From an uncultured Spirochaetia bacterium (GTDB taxonomy: Bacteria; Spirochaetota; Spirochaetia; CAKZLE01): a stretch of DNA of 64,000 nt. Below the pieces are notes generated by a model. That model searched no databases, was not told the origin of the DNA, and saw nothing but the letters and a program-made list of their open reading frames with translations. Where the stretch lies: contig CAKZLE010000020.1 in the NCBI GenBank assembly GCA_937125225.1, positions 248,001-312,000 on the forward strand, written 5' to 3'. A program made the position numbers and the translations under genes. Shown in pieces: positions 20,356-28,844 of this stretch (position 1 is its first letter; each line of letters opens with the position of its first letter).

Positions 20356-21519
20356 TTAATTAAAATCACGAATAATCTTAAGGTACCTATCATATACACT
20401 ATCTACAACTTTTTCCCATGGGAGGTAAATCGTCTGAAGCGCACCTTTTCCAGCTTTGATACGGGCCTCCGGATGATCGATCGCATACATGATCTTCTTT
20501 GCAAAAGAGGAAGAGGAATTCTCGATAAGAAATCCATTCTTCCCATCTTCAACACCTTTCGCTGTAGAAGCCTCTTTGATAAGCACTGTAGGGACGCTGA
20601 AGGCCGCAGCTTCCCGCATGACAAGAGAGGCCGTATCGTACAAAGATGGAAACATGAACATATCTGCGATCGCATAATAAGACTTAAGAATTTCTCTGTC
20701 CTTTATAATACCTTTGAAAAAGACCTTTTTCTCTAGATGGTAATCAGAGACCATTCTCTTCATTTCATTTATTTCTGGTCCTGTACCAATAAAGAATGCT
20801 TTAAAGGTATGATTAGCATCTGATATCTCTTTTAGACCATCGATCATGAGCTTCACATTCTTTTCCCATCGATGCTGACCGACAAAAAGAAGCACGAAAT
20901 CATCTTTCGTGGTATCAGTGTTCTTATACCCTATCTGTTGTAGATTCGATAGTTCCGAAGGTGTTGGAGCAATCAGGTCTGTACCATTAATGCTTACCTC
21001 AATTTTCCCCTTGAAACCATAGGATCTAAGAACATCAATAGTGGGTTCGTTCGGTACCCATACCATATCAGTCTGATTATAGAACTTCATGATATGATTA
21101 ACAGCAAAATCTGCTAGTGCATTGGTTTTGAAGGCTCTTTTAAAATCTTCTCTGTATTTTGAATGAAAAGTTGTGATAAGTGGGATATGCTTCTTCTTTT
21201 TTATATGAAGTGCGATCTTTCCACTAACAAAGGGGCAGTGTGTGTGTATGATATCAAATGGAATACTATCAATGGTCTTATAAAAACCCTTAGTTGAAGG
21301 TAGTCCATATCGATAGGGTGCATTCCCTGGGATGGGAATTGTTGGAAATCGTTTGATGAAATCTTCAGTATCTTTAAAACCTGGAACGTGAGGTCCGATA
21401 CAATAACCGGTCCCATACTTCTCATTTAACCAGAAGGCGTAGTTTCTTGCAACGAGACCTACACCATCCATAATTGGATATAATGAATCATTCAGTTGGC
21501 CTGTGACTATATTTTTCAT
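20356..21519 (-). CDS. Glycosyltransferase family 4 (group 1)
   Basis: A 387-aa GT-B fold enzyme. The N-terminal domain begins with a DGVGLVARNYAF-type acceptor loop and FDIIHTHCPF. The C-terminal nucleotide-sugar domain has LLFVGQHRWEKN, and the EASTAKG / PSLYDTASLVMREAAA region with the retaining-enzyme Glu. The family includes diacylglycerol glucosyltransferases and polysaccharide enzymes; acceptor and donor cannot be read from the sequence. It is co-directional with glf 18 bases downstream. A TATACT box lies about 24 bases upstream of the ATG on the minus strand. Confidence 0.85.
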   Translation of the reverse strand: MKNIVTGQLNDSLYPIMDGVGLVARNYAFWLNEKYGTGYCIGPHVPGFKDTEDFIKRFPTIPIPGNAPYRYGLPSTKGFYKTIDSIPFDIIHTHCPFVSGKIALHIKKKKHIPLITTFHSKYREDFKRAFKTNALADFAVNHIMKFYNQTDMVWVPNEPTIDVLRSYGFKGKIEVSINGTDLIAPTPSELSNLQQIGYKNTDTTKDDFVLLFVGQHRWEKNVKLMIDGLKEISDANHTFKAFFIGTGPEINEMKRMVSDYHLEKKVFFKGIIKDREILKSYYAIADMFMFPSLYDTASLVMREAAAFSVPTVLIKEASTAKGVEDGKNGFLIENSSSSFAKKIMYAIDHPEARIKAGKGALQTIYLPWEKVVDSVYDRYLKIIRDFN

Positions 21520-21642
21520 AAGTTACTCATTTCTCTTTTATTAGTATACCTCATTAATATACTGAACCCTATACTATGGTTCTTTTCCGATTGTGTCACT
21601 AGAGGAACATCTGATTATGAATGAATAACTAAGATCTCTCTC

Positions 21643-22287
21643 CTATGATTCTTCCTCTTTTTTGTATACCAGATAGGAATAAAGATAGATTCCAAAGATA
21701 AGAATTATCAACGAGATCGAGAGTATCCAGAATGAAGCCGTACTTGGAAGGAATAACGTGATGAGTGTGATGAATCCGCAGATGACAAAACCTCTACCCC
21801 CAAATCTTGAAGTCCTCCTCCACACCTCTTCGTTCTCTAGTGTCCATGGAGTACGGATACCATAGGTATAGTTCTGTTTAGCCTGAGGCAGATAGTTGCC
21901 AATGATGATGAACAGGATACCGATAGTAGATTTGATCAGATATTCGACCTTCAGGAGAGTCCCAAGGGCTGCCGCGATGGCATACCAGTGGAAGGCTAGG
22001 ATGAATAGTACTACGAAGATTACCGTTATATTGTAGGCTTTCTGATGCTGTTTGAAGTTCTCAGACTTGGGGTCGAGCGAAGGAATCACCGTAAGAAGCC
22101 AGACAAAGAGTGCCGGAAGCAGTGCCGTGAGTATAACGAAATAACGAGGTTTATAGGAGTCGATCTCTCCAGAAATATTCCAGTGAGAGGGAATCTGGTC
22201 TGGAAGTCTCGAATATAGGATCAGTGTGATCACGAGAGAGACTGCTATGGGAATGAAGAGAAGGTAGAGTCTTTTGAGCTGTTTCAT
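21643..22287 (-). CDS. SdpI-like immunity/signalling membrane protein (DUF1648-SdpI)
   Basis: A small integral membrane protein of 214 aa with about six hydrophobic spans. It carries the RLPDQIPSHWNISGEID motif of DUF1648 and the GNYLPQAKQNYTYGIRTPWTL region of the SdpI domain. In Bacillus subtilis SdpI gives immunity to the SDP toxin and controls the SdpR repressor by sequestering it at the membrane. The frame extends upstream to 22317, but AGGAGGA places the start at ATG 22287. It overlaps the upstream ArsR-type gene by 4 bases. No sdpABC toxin genes are nearby. Confidence 0.85.
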   Translation of the reverse strand: MKQLKRLYLLFIPIAVSLVITLILYSRLPDQIPSHWNISGEIDSYKPRYFVILTALLPALFVWLLTVIPSLDPKSENFKQHQKAYNITVIFVVLFILAFHWYAIAAALGTLLKVEYLIKSTIGILFIIIGNYLPQAKQNYTYGIRTPWTLENEEVWRRTSRFGGRGFVICGFITLITLFLPSTASFWILSISLIILIFGIYLYSYLVYKKEEES

Positions 22288-22547
22288 GATTCCTCCTGCT
22301 GTAGAGCGATGATCCAATTCATGACATCTTGAAGTACCGTGGTATTGATGGTATAGATCACCTGCTGTCCTTTTTTCTGCCGTTGTACCAGCTCCGCCTC
22401 ATGAAGGATAGATAGGTGATGTGATATTGAGGGAGCTGTCATATTGAAATGTGAAGTAATCTCCCCCGCGCTCAGATCAGAGACTTTCAGTAGATTCAAC
22501 ATCGCTCTTCTATTTGGATCTGATAATGCCTTGAATACGTTCCCCAT
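22284..22547 (-). CDS. ArsR-family repressor, SdpR-like
   Basis: An 87-aa winged-helix regulator with the ArsR DNA-recognition helix (ITSHFNMTAPSISHHLSIL) and the KGQQVIYTINT wing. It lacks the metal-binding cysteine motif of metal sensors, which fits the SdpR branch. The frame continues upstream to a TTG at 22580, but AGAGGA four bases before ATG 22547 fixes the start. It forms an operon with the SdpI-like gene (4-base overlap). An AT-rich inverted repeat 23 bases upstream is a likely autoregulatory site. Confidence 0.85.
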   Translation of the reverse strand: MGNVFKALSDPNRRAMLNLLKVSDLSAGEITSHFNMTAPSISHHLSILHEAELVQRQKKGQQVIYTINTTVLQDVMNWIIALQQEES

Positions 22548-22569
22548 ACTATCCTCTATGAATATTAGA

Positions 22570-22591
22570 TAATTAGACAATAATCTAATTA
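22570..22591. promoter_or_regulatory. Putative operator of sdpRI-like operon
   Basis: A perfect inverted repeat, TAATTAG (22570-22576) / CTAATTA (22585-22591) with 8 bases between, lies directly upstream of the ArsR-type gene. ArsR repressors commonly bind such AT-rich dyads near their own promoter. Function is inferred from position. Confidence 0.5.
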
Positions 22592-22631
22592 TCGCAAGGA
22601 GTCAAGATGGACTGGTGAAAGAGGAGATACG

Positions 22632-23543
22632 TTATCTGGAGAAGAGCCTGTTCCCTTCGGAATCAATCTTGATATTCACACCAATCAAGGGAAAGAGGTA
22701 GAAGGCCCAGATCGAAGCCCCAGCATAACGGATGACTGTCGAGATCTCATGATCGGGAAGGAGGTATTTCCCCCCATACATGATGGCTACCGCACCGATG
22801 AGCCCTAAGAAGAATCTCAAGAGTTTCACGAGCCTTGATGCCTCCACAGAGTATCCCACCATCTTCTCTTCGAGATAGGAGCCTATGGTGAAGCCACCCA
22901 TGATAGAAAAGAGTTTGATGAGGCTGTGATACTGCTCGTTATGGATGGAATCTCCAGAAGCCAGAGGTACGAGGACTATGAGTACGAGACCACTTAGGCC
23001 AGCGGTGTAGAGATTCAACCGCTGTCTTTTTTGAGGGTCTTCTAGGATTTTCGGTAATAGCTGATACATGATGAGTGTGAACAGTAGTCCAAGGGTGAAA
23101 CCTCCGATCACGTCGATAGGCCAGTGGACACCAAGATAGAGTCGTGAGATGCCGACAATAAGAGACAGGATGATCGCAATGACCATGAAGGATCGTCGCT
23201 TCAGGGAGAGTGCTAGACTCGTATAAAAAGTCGTTGCACCCTGTGTATGACCGCTTGGGAAGGCATAACCCTCTGCGGTGGCAAGTCTCTTCCCTTCGAT
23301 TCCCTCAATCACTTGAAATGGGCGAGGAGAGTGGACGATCAGTTTCAGAATACCATTGAGGGCAGATGAGCTCATCAGTGTGTAGGTAAGGATATAGCCT
23401 CCCTTCTTGGAGACGTTCCAGATGATATAGGTGATCACTGCGATAAAGATCAACTGCTCCCCTGCAAAAGTGATCGCATTCATGATGATATCGAGAACAG
23501 GGGTTGAAAGATCCTGAAAGAACATAAGAATTGATTCTGACAT
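22632..23543 (-). CDS. PAP2-family membrane phosphatase
   Basis: A polytopic lipid phosphatase with the three PAP2 motifs in order: KLIVHSPRP, PSGHTQGA and SRLYLGVHWPIDVIGG. The catalytic histidines are in PSGH and HWP. It probably dephosphorylates phosphatidate, undecaprenyl pyrophosphate or a similar lipid at the outer face of the inner membrane. At 303 aa it is longer than a minimal PAP2, with additional C-terminal membrane spans. AGGAG about 9 bases upstream supports the start, and a TATACT box precedes it. Confidence 0.9.
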   Translation of the reverse strand: MSESILMFFQDLSTPVLDIIMNAITFAGEQLIFIAVITYIIWNVSKKGGYILTYTLMSSSALNGILKLIVHSPRPFQVIEGIEGKRLATAEGYAFPSGHTQGATTFYTSLALSLKRRSFMVIAIILSLIVGISRLYLGVHWPIDVIGGFTLGLLFTLIMYQLLPKILEDPQKRQRLNLYTAGLSGLVLIVLVPLASGDSIHNEQYHSLIKLFSIMGGFTIGSYLEEKMVGYSVEASRLVKLLRFFLGLIGAVAIMYGGKYLLPDHEISTVIRYAGASIWAFYLFPLIGVNIKIDSEGNRLFSR

Positions 23544-23613
23544 ATGAGCTACTCCTATCTACCAGTATAGAAGGGTAGTTTAAGGAAATCAATTTATTTG
23601 ATACGATAGGGCC

Positions 23614-24255
23614 ATGAATTGTATCATCTGTAAGAGTCCGGACATGAACCTGCACTTTGAAAGAGAATCCCAACGATTCTACAGGTGTCCTGTCTGTGGA
23701 TTCATCAGGAGAGACCCGCATAGTATGCTCGATGAAGAGCAGGAGCGAAATAGATATCTTCTCCATGAGAATACCCTCACCAATAAGGGTTATGTGGAGT
23801 ATCTGAATAGATTCATTGATCAACAGGTCCTCCCCAACTTGAGAGAATCAGATCCTAAGATCCTCGATTTTGGATCAGGTCCACTTCCCGTGTTGAGTGA
23901 TCTGTTAAAGGCGAGGGGTTATGATGTGAACTCCTATGATAAGTACTTCTCGACTGACGAAAGCTATAAAGAGGACCGCTATGATCTGATCCTCCTGTTG
24001 GAGGTCATCGAGCATGTCTTAGATCCCTACAGCGTCTTATCGGGACTCGTGGAGATCATGAAGCCGGGTGCGAAGATCATCCTACAGACCCTACTCGTAG
24101 ATGATAGAATAAATCAGGAATTCGGAACCTGGTGGTATAAAGAGGATATGACACATATCTCATTCTATACAAAAGAGTCATTTGAGATTCTGGCCCGCCA
24201 CTTGGGATTGACCGTAGGGGATTGTGGGAAAAACGTGATGATTTTTCTGAAATAG
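23614..24255 (+). CDS. Class I SAM-dependent methyltransferase with N-terminal zinc ribbon
   Basis: A 213-aa protein beginning with two Cys-x2-Cys pairs (CIICKS and CPVCGF), a probable zinc ribbon. The methyltransferase core follows: the glycine-rich ILDFGSGPLPVLSDLL motif I and the acidic LLLEVIEHVLDP segment. Such fusions often act on sugars, lipids or small molecules; no substrate can be assigned. There is no Shine-Dalgarno before ATG 23614. A TACGAT box ends 6 bases upstream, which may indicate a leaderless message. It is followed by tRNA-Asp. Confidence 0.83.
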   Translation: MNCIICKSPDMNLHFERESQRFYRCPVCGFIRRDPHSMLDEEQERNRYLLHENTLTNKGYVEYLNRFIDQQVLPNLRESDPKILDFGSGPLPVLSDLLKARGYDVNSYDKYFSTDESYKEDRYDLILLLEVIEHVLDPYSVLSGLVEIMKPGAKIILQTLLVDDRINQEFGTWWYKEDMTHISFYTKESFEILARHLGLTVGDCGKNVMIFLK

Positions 24256-24257
24256 GG

Positions 24258-24263
24258 TTGACA
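24258..24263 (+). promoter_or_regulatory. -35 box of tRNA-Asp promoter
   Basis: A consensus TTGACA lies 36 bases before the tRNA 5' end. The -10 box at the right distance (about 24281-24286, CAAATT) is poor, so only the -35 element is clear. Confidence 0.4.
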
Positions 24264-24298
24264 AAAAAGAGTAAATAAGGCAAATTCTATCAAGTCGT

Positions 24299-24372
24299 GG
24301 GGGCGTGGCGAAGCTGGTTATCGCGCCGGCCTGTCAAGCCGGAGATCGCGGGTTCAATCCCCGTCGCTCCCG
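24299..24372 (+). tRNA. tRNA-Asp (anticodon GTC)
   Basis: The acceptor stem GGGGGCG/CGCTCCC contains one G-T pair. The anticodon stem CCGGC/GCCGG encloses CTGTCAA, giving anticodon GTC. The T arm is GCGGG-TTCAATC-CCCGT, with a canonical loop. CCA is not encoded. A strong terminator follows within 5 bases. Confidence 0.95.
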
Positions 24373-24376
24373 ACAC

Positions 24377-24408
24377 AAAAACCATTCGAGAGATCGAATG
24401 GTTTTTTT
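24377..24408 (+). terminator. Rho-independent terminator of tRNA-Asp
   Basis: The perfect 10-bp stem AACCATTCGA (24380-24389) / TCGAATGGTT (24394-24403) has a GAGA tetraloop and is flanked by an A run before and seven Ts after. The flanking A run means it could also work for the opposite strand. Confidence 0.92.
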
Positions 24409-24462
24409 ACGTCCTGATCACTGATCAGGAGCCGTGGTTCCTACTTGTGTGGTTTTCAGCTA

Positions 24463-25806
24463 TTAGACGAGGACTTTCTTTGAGGTCTTTGAGACGATGA
24501 ATAGAGAGATGAGGCCGAATCCGATATAACTGATACCTATAGCAATGAATAGTCCTGTGACTCCCCAGATATTCGAGAGGAGATAGGCAAGAGGTATTGC
24601 TATCACCCCGATCTGAAAGAGATTCTGCAGGCTTACGAGCATTGGCTTATGATAGACATTGAGAATTGAGGTCCCATTCTGTCCTATGCTGTAGAGAGCA
24701 TAGCTGATTGGTACGATCGAGAGGTATAGCGCCGTTGTCCTCTGGATATCAGGGTCACTATTGAAGAGACTCGCAAGAGGGGCCCCAAAACCGTACAAGA
24801 GGGCCGCTGAAACCATACCGATGATGATCCCATAGATATTACACCACTTGATGCCTGTTTTGACTCTATCGATTCTTTTCGCTCCTAGATTCAAGCCTGT
24901 GAAGACTGCAGTAGTGACACCGAGAGAATTGATGATCGCGAAGACTACCCCCTCTAGTTTGGCTGCTACCCCATACCCTGCGACAGCCTCATAACCGTAT
25001 TTAGCAAGAATGGAGGTGAAGATCGCTGCACCGAAAGGAATGATCGCTTTGACTGCGGCATTGGGTATTCCAAGAAAGAGCAATCCTTTCCACTCCTTCA
25101 GAACCTGAGAGATCGTGAGGGTCTTGAAACTTATCAGATGTTCTCTACGAGTCTGAATGAGGATGGATACCACCGATGCGATCATTCGAGAAAAAACTGT
25201 AGCAATCGCAGCACCCCTTATTCCCATCTCAGGGAAAGGTCCTAACCCGAAGATCAGCAGAGGATCTAAAATCAAATTGATACAGGCGACGGTCAGCATG
25301 ACAAAGGAGGGGGTCTTGGTATCACCAAGCCCTCGAAGAATATTATCACCGATCATAGGAACCACGATGAAGATCGTCCCGATGTACCAGATACTCATAT
25401 AATCTAGGATATAGGGTAGCAGATCACTGCCAGCTCCTAGCATAGTGAAGAGCGGTTCCATCGTCAGATAACCGATGATTGAGACCGTCACTGCAATGAG
25501 AAGACCGAGTAGTAACGCTGAAGTCGCCAACCTCCGTTCCTCATCCCTGTCCTGATTACCGACTGCTTTTGCGAAGATCGACATCGTAGCGATCCCTATC
25601 CCCAGTGTGAAACTATTGATGACCATCACGACCGGAAAGGTGAAAGATATCGCTGCAAGCTCGATTGCCCCTAGGCGACCTACATAGAAGGTATCAACCA
25701 CATTGAAGACCATGAGACCGAGCATCCCGATGATCGATGGGAGCGTCAGGCGAATGAGTAGCCCTGGTATCTTATCTTCTATGATTCTTTTTCGTTTTTC
25801 CTGCAT
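24463..25806 (-). CDS. MATE-family multidrug/metabolite exporter
   Basis: A 447-aa integral membrane protein of the MOP superfamily with about twelve hydrophobic segments in two homologous halves (for example PSIIGMLGLMVFNVVDTFYVG near the start and GPFPEMGIRGAAIATV in the middle). It exports organic cations or other small molecules in exchange for Na+ or H+; the substrate is unknown. GGGAGAGAAT precedes the ATG. It lies 138 bases downstream of the phosphodiesterase gene on the same strand and may be partly co-transcribed. Confidence 0.92.
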   Translation of the reverse strand: MQEKRKRIIEDKIPGLLIRLTLPSIIGMLGLMVFNVVDTFYVGRLGAIELAAISFTFPVVMVINSFTLGIGIATMSIFAKAVGNQDRDEERRLATSALLLGLLIAVTVSIIGYLTMEPLFTMLGAGSDLLPYILDYMSIWYIGTIFIVVPMIGDNILRGLGDTKTPSFVMLTVACINLILDPLLIFGLGPFPEMGIRGAAIATVFSRMIASVVSILIQTRREHLISFKTLTISQVLKEWKGLLFLGIPNAAVKAIIPFGAAIFTSILAKYGYEAVAGYGVAAKLEGVVFAIINSLGVTTAVFTGLNLGAKRIDRVKTGIKWCNIYGIIIGMVSAALLYGFGAPLASLFNSDPDIQRTTALYLSIVPISYALYSIGQNGTSILNVYHKPMLVSLQNLFQIGVIAIPLAYLLSNIWGVTGLFIAIGISYIGFGLISLFIVSKTSKKVLV

Positions 25807-25944
25807 GGTGATTCTCTCCCTGTTCCTTGTAGGTCTGCTCCGGATAAAGGGAGCCCTGATGTGGTGTCTCCAATAGTAGCAGGATTCGGGAATAACGAAT
25901 ATGAGGAGTTTGAATTTTTTGTTGATTTTACCGAGTGATCTTCC

Positions 25945-26736
25945 TTAACTAGAGGCAACCTCAATGAGAAGTCTCGGATCATCAGTGAAGATACCGTCCA
26001 CCCCGAGATCAAGAAGTCTTTGCATCAGAGGAGCATCGTTAATCGTCCAGACCTGGATGAACATCCCAAGGTCATGGAAACGTTTGATGAATCCTGGTGT
26101 GATGACGGTTATCGGCCCCTGATTGACCGGAACCTGGAAGGCTATCCCTGGTATTCTTCTCGTATCTATCGGAAGATGGAGTTTCTGAGCGATTAGGAGC
26201 TTGAGTACCTCAGAAGTTGCCATACTCGTACCGATCTCAGGGGCCTTCTCTCGGACATATCGCAGATTGGAGGCATGGAAACTCGCACAAAGGACCCTGT
26301 CTTCAGCCTTGTGCCTTCTGATGATCGAAATGAACTGATCTGCGAGTCTTGTACCCTTCGTCTTGAGATCCACATTGAATCTCATATCAGGGAGTTTGAG
26401 CAGAGCCTCTTCGAAGGGGAGCATGGTGACGCCTTTTCCCCTGTAGGGATAGCTCTTTCCAGAATCCGGGGTGAAATGGTACCCGGCATCAAAGGAGAGC
26501 AGCTCTTCCATGGTATGGGCCTCTACGGTACCACTCCCATCGGTCTCTCTATCAAGCGTATCATCATGCCAGATGATGACCTTCTCATCTCTGGTGATAT
26601 GAACATCAGTCTCGATCACATCGACACCTAGAGCCTGGGCGCTGAGAAATGCAGGCAGGGTGTTCTCGGGAAATTTAGCAGAATCACCACGATGGGCGAG
26701 GATCTTTGGTATGGGTGAGAAGAAATTCTTGTTCAT
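25945..26736 (-). CDS. Glycerophosphodiester phosphodiesterase
   Basis: Hydrolyses glycerophosphodiesters to glycerol-3-phosphate and an alcohol. The N-terminal LAHRGDSAKFPENTLPAF and IETDVHITRDEKVIIWHDDTLDR segments contain the catalytic His pair and the metal-binding Glu/Asp residues. The C-terminal VDGIFTDDPRLL closes the TIM barrel. There is no signal peptide, so it is probably cytoplasmic. Length is 263 aa. The ATG lies only 7 bases after a TACAAT -10 box with no Shine-Dalgarno, suggesting a leaderless transcript. It is divergent from the TetR gene. Confidence 0.93.
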   Translation of the reverse strand: MNKNFFSPIPKILAHRGDSAKFPENTLPAFLSAQALGVDVIETDVHITRDEKVIIWHDDTLDRETDGSGTVEAHTMEELLSFDAGYHFTPDSGKSYPYRGKGVTMLPFEEALLKLPDMRFNVDLKTKGTRLADQFISIIRRHKAEDRVLCASFHASNLRYVREKAPEIGTSMATSEVLKLLIAQKLHLPIDTRRIPGIAFQVPVNQGPITVITPGFIKRFHDLGMFIQVWTINDAPLMQRLLDLGVDGIFTDDPRLLIEVASS

Positions 26737-26743
26737 ACTCTCA

Positions 26744-26771
26744 ATTGTACCCGAAAAGAGACTGCTGTCAA
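26744..26771 (-). promoter_or_regulatory. Promoter of glycerophosphodiesterase gene
   Basis: On the minus strand a consensus TTGACA (26771-26766) and TACAAT (26749-26744) are separated by 16 bases. Transcription should start at or within one base of the ATG. The -35 is only 10 bases from the -35 of the divergent TetR promoter. Confidence 0.75.
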
Positions 26772-26781
26772 ATAGTATCTC

Positions 26782-26813
26782 TTGACACTTATATACCGAT
26801 CGGTATATAAGTG
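26782..26813 (+). promoter_or_regulatory. TetR-type promoter with 28-bp perfect palindromic operator
   Basis: The -35 TTGACA is at 26782-26787 and a TATATA -10 at 26804-26809. Bases 26786-26813 form an uninterrupted perfect palindrome: CACTTATATACCGA followed by its exact reverse complement. It covers the spacer and -10 of the regulator promoter, so binding would block its transcription (autorepression), and it may affect the divergent phosphodiesterase promoter. Confidence 0.85.
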
Positions 26814-26816
26814 GTC

Positions 26817-27395
26817 ATGGAACAGACGAATAAGGTATTATTACAGAATACAGCAGCAAGACTCTTTTCTTCCAATGGGTATGATGCGGTGGGGATCCAA
26901 AAGATCGTCGATTGTGCCAAGGTGACAAAACCCACCCTGTACTACTATTTCAAGAGTAAACAGGGGTTGCTCGATGCGATCTTCTCAGATCACTTTGAGG
27001 GCTTATTGAAGGAACTGAAGACTGCATCGATAAGTTATGACGGTGATCTTATGGGGGCTTTGACGAGGATAGTGGACTCCTATGTACAGTATGGGATTGG
27101 TAAGAGTGACGAGACCTATCTGCAATTATCTATGACCTATCTCCCTGCATCTCATGCGGCCCATACGATCATCAGTGCCTACATGGAACGATTAGAGGAG
27201 TTCTTCACCGATTTCTTCCGGCAAGCAGTCCCGGTTCATGGGAATCTGAAAGATCATGAACAGATACTGTCTGTGACCCTCATAGGTATACTCAATAACT
27301 ATATGATACAACTCCTCAACGAAAAGTTATCCTATAGTGAGGTGGGGGTAGCGGCCCTTGTCAAACAGTATATGTATGGTATCTATGTATTATAG
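26817..27395 (+). CDS. TetR-family transcriptional regulator
   Basis: A 192-aa regulator. The N-terminal helix-turn-helix reads LFSSNGYDAVGIQKIVDCAKVTKPTLYYYFKS, the classic TetR pattern ending in the YYYF recognition helix. The C-terminal helical ligand domain is divergent and the ligand unknown. ATG 26817 is chosen over the in-frame GTG at 26811, which lies inside the operator. There is no Shine-Dalgarno, and the ATG lies 7 bases after the -10 box. The 28-bp palindrome immediately upstream is its likely binding site. Possible targets are itself and the divergent phosphodiesterase and MATE genes. Confidence 0.92.
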   Translation: MEQTNKVLLQNTAARLFSSNGYDAVGIQKIVDCAKVTKPTLYYYFKSKQGLLDAIFSDHFEGLLKELKTASISYDGDLMGALTRIVDSYVQYGIGKSDETYLQLSMTYLPASHAAHTIISAYMERLEEFFTDFFRQAVPVHGNLKDHEQILSVTLIGILNNYMIQLLNEKLSYSEVGVAALVKQYMYGIYVL

Positions 27396-27460
27396 GATCC
27401 TGATTATGAATGTTTATAAGAATTGAACTATACCAAATGATAGGAATATAAGGAGCGATC

Positions 27461-28807
27461 ATGAGTAAGAATTGGTTTGATGAGGCATGTATATATCATA
27501 GCTATCCATTGGGTATGCTGGGAGTAAAGGATATTGATAGATCCACTGAAGTGGTACCGGTGAACAGGATCGGAGAACTCAATGGGTGGATCCCCTATCT
27601 CAAGGAGCTTGGTATCGATACGCTCTTTCTCGGTCCTATATTCGAGTCAGAGTATCATGGGTATGATACGGTAGACTTTCATAAGATCGATGGTAGACTC
27701 GGAAGCTGGGAAGATATGGTAGCGGTATCAGGGATGTATGCTTCAAGTGGGATACGCCTGATCCTTGATGGGGTGTTCAATCATGTAGGGAAGCAGTTCT
27801 TCGCATTCCAGGATGTGCTCGAAAAGCGAGAGTCCTCAGTCTATAAGGACTGGTTCTTCATTGATTTCTCTAGCCCGACTGAATACGAACCGTTCACCTA
27901 TCAGTGTTGGGAGGGTCATCCTGAACTCGTGGAGTTGAATCTGAAGAATCCTGAAATCAAGGAGTATCTTTTCGGTGCGGTCAGAAGATGGCTCCATGAT
28001 TTTCATATCTCAGGGATCAGGCTCGATGTGGCCTATCATCTCGACCCTGATTTCATGAGGGAACTGCGAGTCGTGTGTCATGAGATCGATGAGGATCTCA
28101 TCCTCTTAGGTGAGGTCATCCATGGTGATTACCACAGCTTCCTTGCAGATGATATGCTCGATTCTGTTACCAACTATGAATGCTATAAGGGACTGTACTC
28201 CTCTCATAATGATCAGAACTGCTATGAGATCGCCTATGCCTTGAAGAGACAGTTCGCAAAGGGTGGGGTATATGAAGGCTCACATCTTTATAACTTCGTC
28301 GATAACCATGATGTGAACCGGGTAGCGAGTCTTCTCAAGGATCCGAGGTATCTGTATACCCTCTATATCCTGCTCATGACGATGCCGGGTGTCCCTTCAC
28401 TCTATTATGGGAGTGAACAGGGTCTTGAGGGGATGCGTAGTGAGTTCTCTGATGAACCGCTTCGCCCTCGTTTGAGATTGGGCTTCTCCAAGGATAGAGA
28501 TCTTCTTGAGCATATCAGGCGACTCAGAGAGATTCGATCAGAGACGAGTTCCCTAGTCTATGGGGACTATCGTGAGATAGCTCTGAACAATACCTACATG
28601 GGCTTCAGCAGAAGATGTGGGGAGGAAGAGACTCTCGTTCTGATCAATATCTCTGATGATCCGATCCACATTCAGGTGACCGATCTGATCGGTGAGGGCT
28701 TCTATGTGGATAGATTGAATCAGGACGAGAGGATCTATATCGAGAATGCGGTAACCTATATCGAGTTGAGACCTCATTGGGGAAGGGTCCTTACTCTGGT
28801 GAATTAG
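27461..28807 (+). CDS. Glycoside hydrolase family 13 (alpha-amylase superfamily)
   Basis: A cytoplasmic 448-aa alpha-glucan enzyme. The four GH13 regions are visible: LDGVFNHVG; GIRLDVAYHLD with nucleophile Asp189; LGEV with acid/base Glu218; and FVDNHD with the transition-state stabiliser Asp284. The protein is short for the superfamily and lacks carbohydrate-binding modules, so it may act on short maltodextrins or related glucosides; specificity cannot be assigned. AAGGAG precedes ATG 27461. It lies 65 bases after the TetR gene and could be part of the same transcript. Confidence 0.9.
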   Translation: MSKNWFDEACIYHSYPLGMLGVKDIDRSTEVVPVNRIGELNGWIPYLKELGIDTLFLGPIFESEYHGYDTVDFHKIDGRLGSWEDMVAVSGMYASSGIRLILDGVFNHVGKQFFAFQDVLEKRESSVYKDWFFIDFSSPTEYEPFTYQCWEGHPELVELNLKNPEIKEYLFGAVRRWLHDFHISGIRLDVAYHLDPDFMRELRVVCHEIDEDLILLGEVIHGDYHSFLADDMLDSVTNYECYKGLYSSHNDQNCYEIAYALKRQFAKGGVYEGSHLYNFVDNHDVNRVASLLKDPRYLYTLYILLMTMPGVPSLYYGSEQGLEGMRSEFSDEPLRPRLRLGFSKDRDLLEHIRRLREIRSETSSLVYGDYREIALNNTYMGFSRRCGEEETLVLINISDDPIHIQVTDLIGEGFYVDRLNQDERIYIENAVTYIELRPHWGRVLTLVN

Positions 28808-28808
28808 A

Positions 28809-28838
28809 TTGCTTTTTCGATTGATTCTTTAGTATGAT
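28809..28838 (+). promoter_or_regulatory. mnmA promoter
   Basis: TTGCTT (28809-28814) and TATGAT (28833-28838) are separated by 18 bases. The -10 ends 6 bases before the mnmA ATG, which would give a leaderless transcript. Confidence 0.5.
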
Positions 28839-28844
28839 AGAGAT

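Noticed and set aside
24297-24500. 67-codon ORF over tRNA-Asp and its terminator
   Set aside because: It reads through the tRNA and terminator hairpin and is an artefact.
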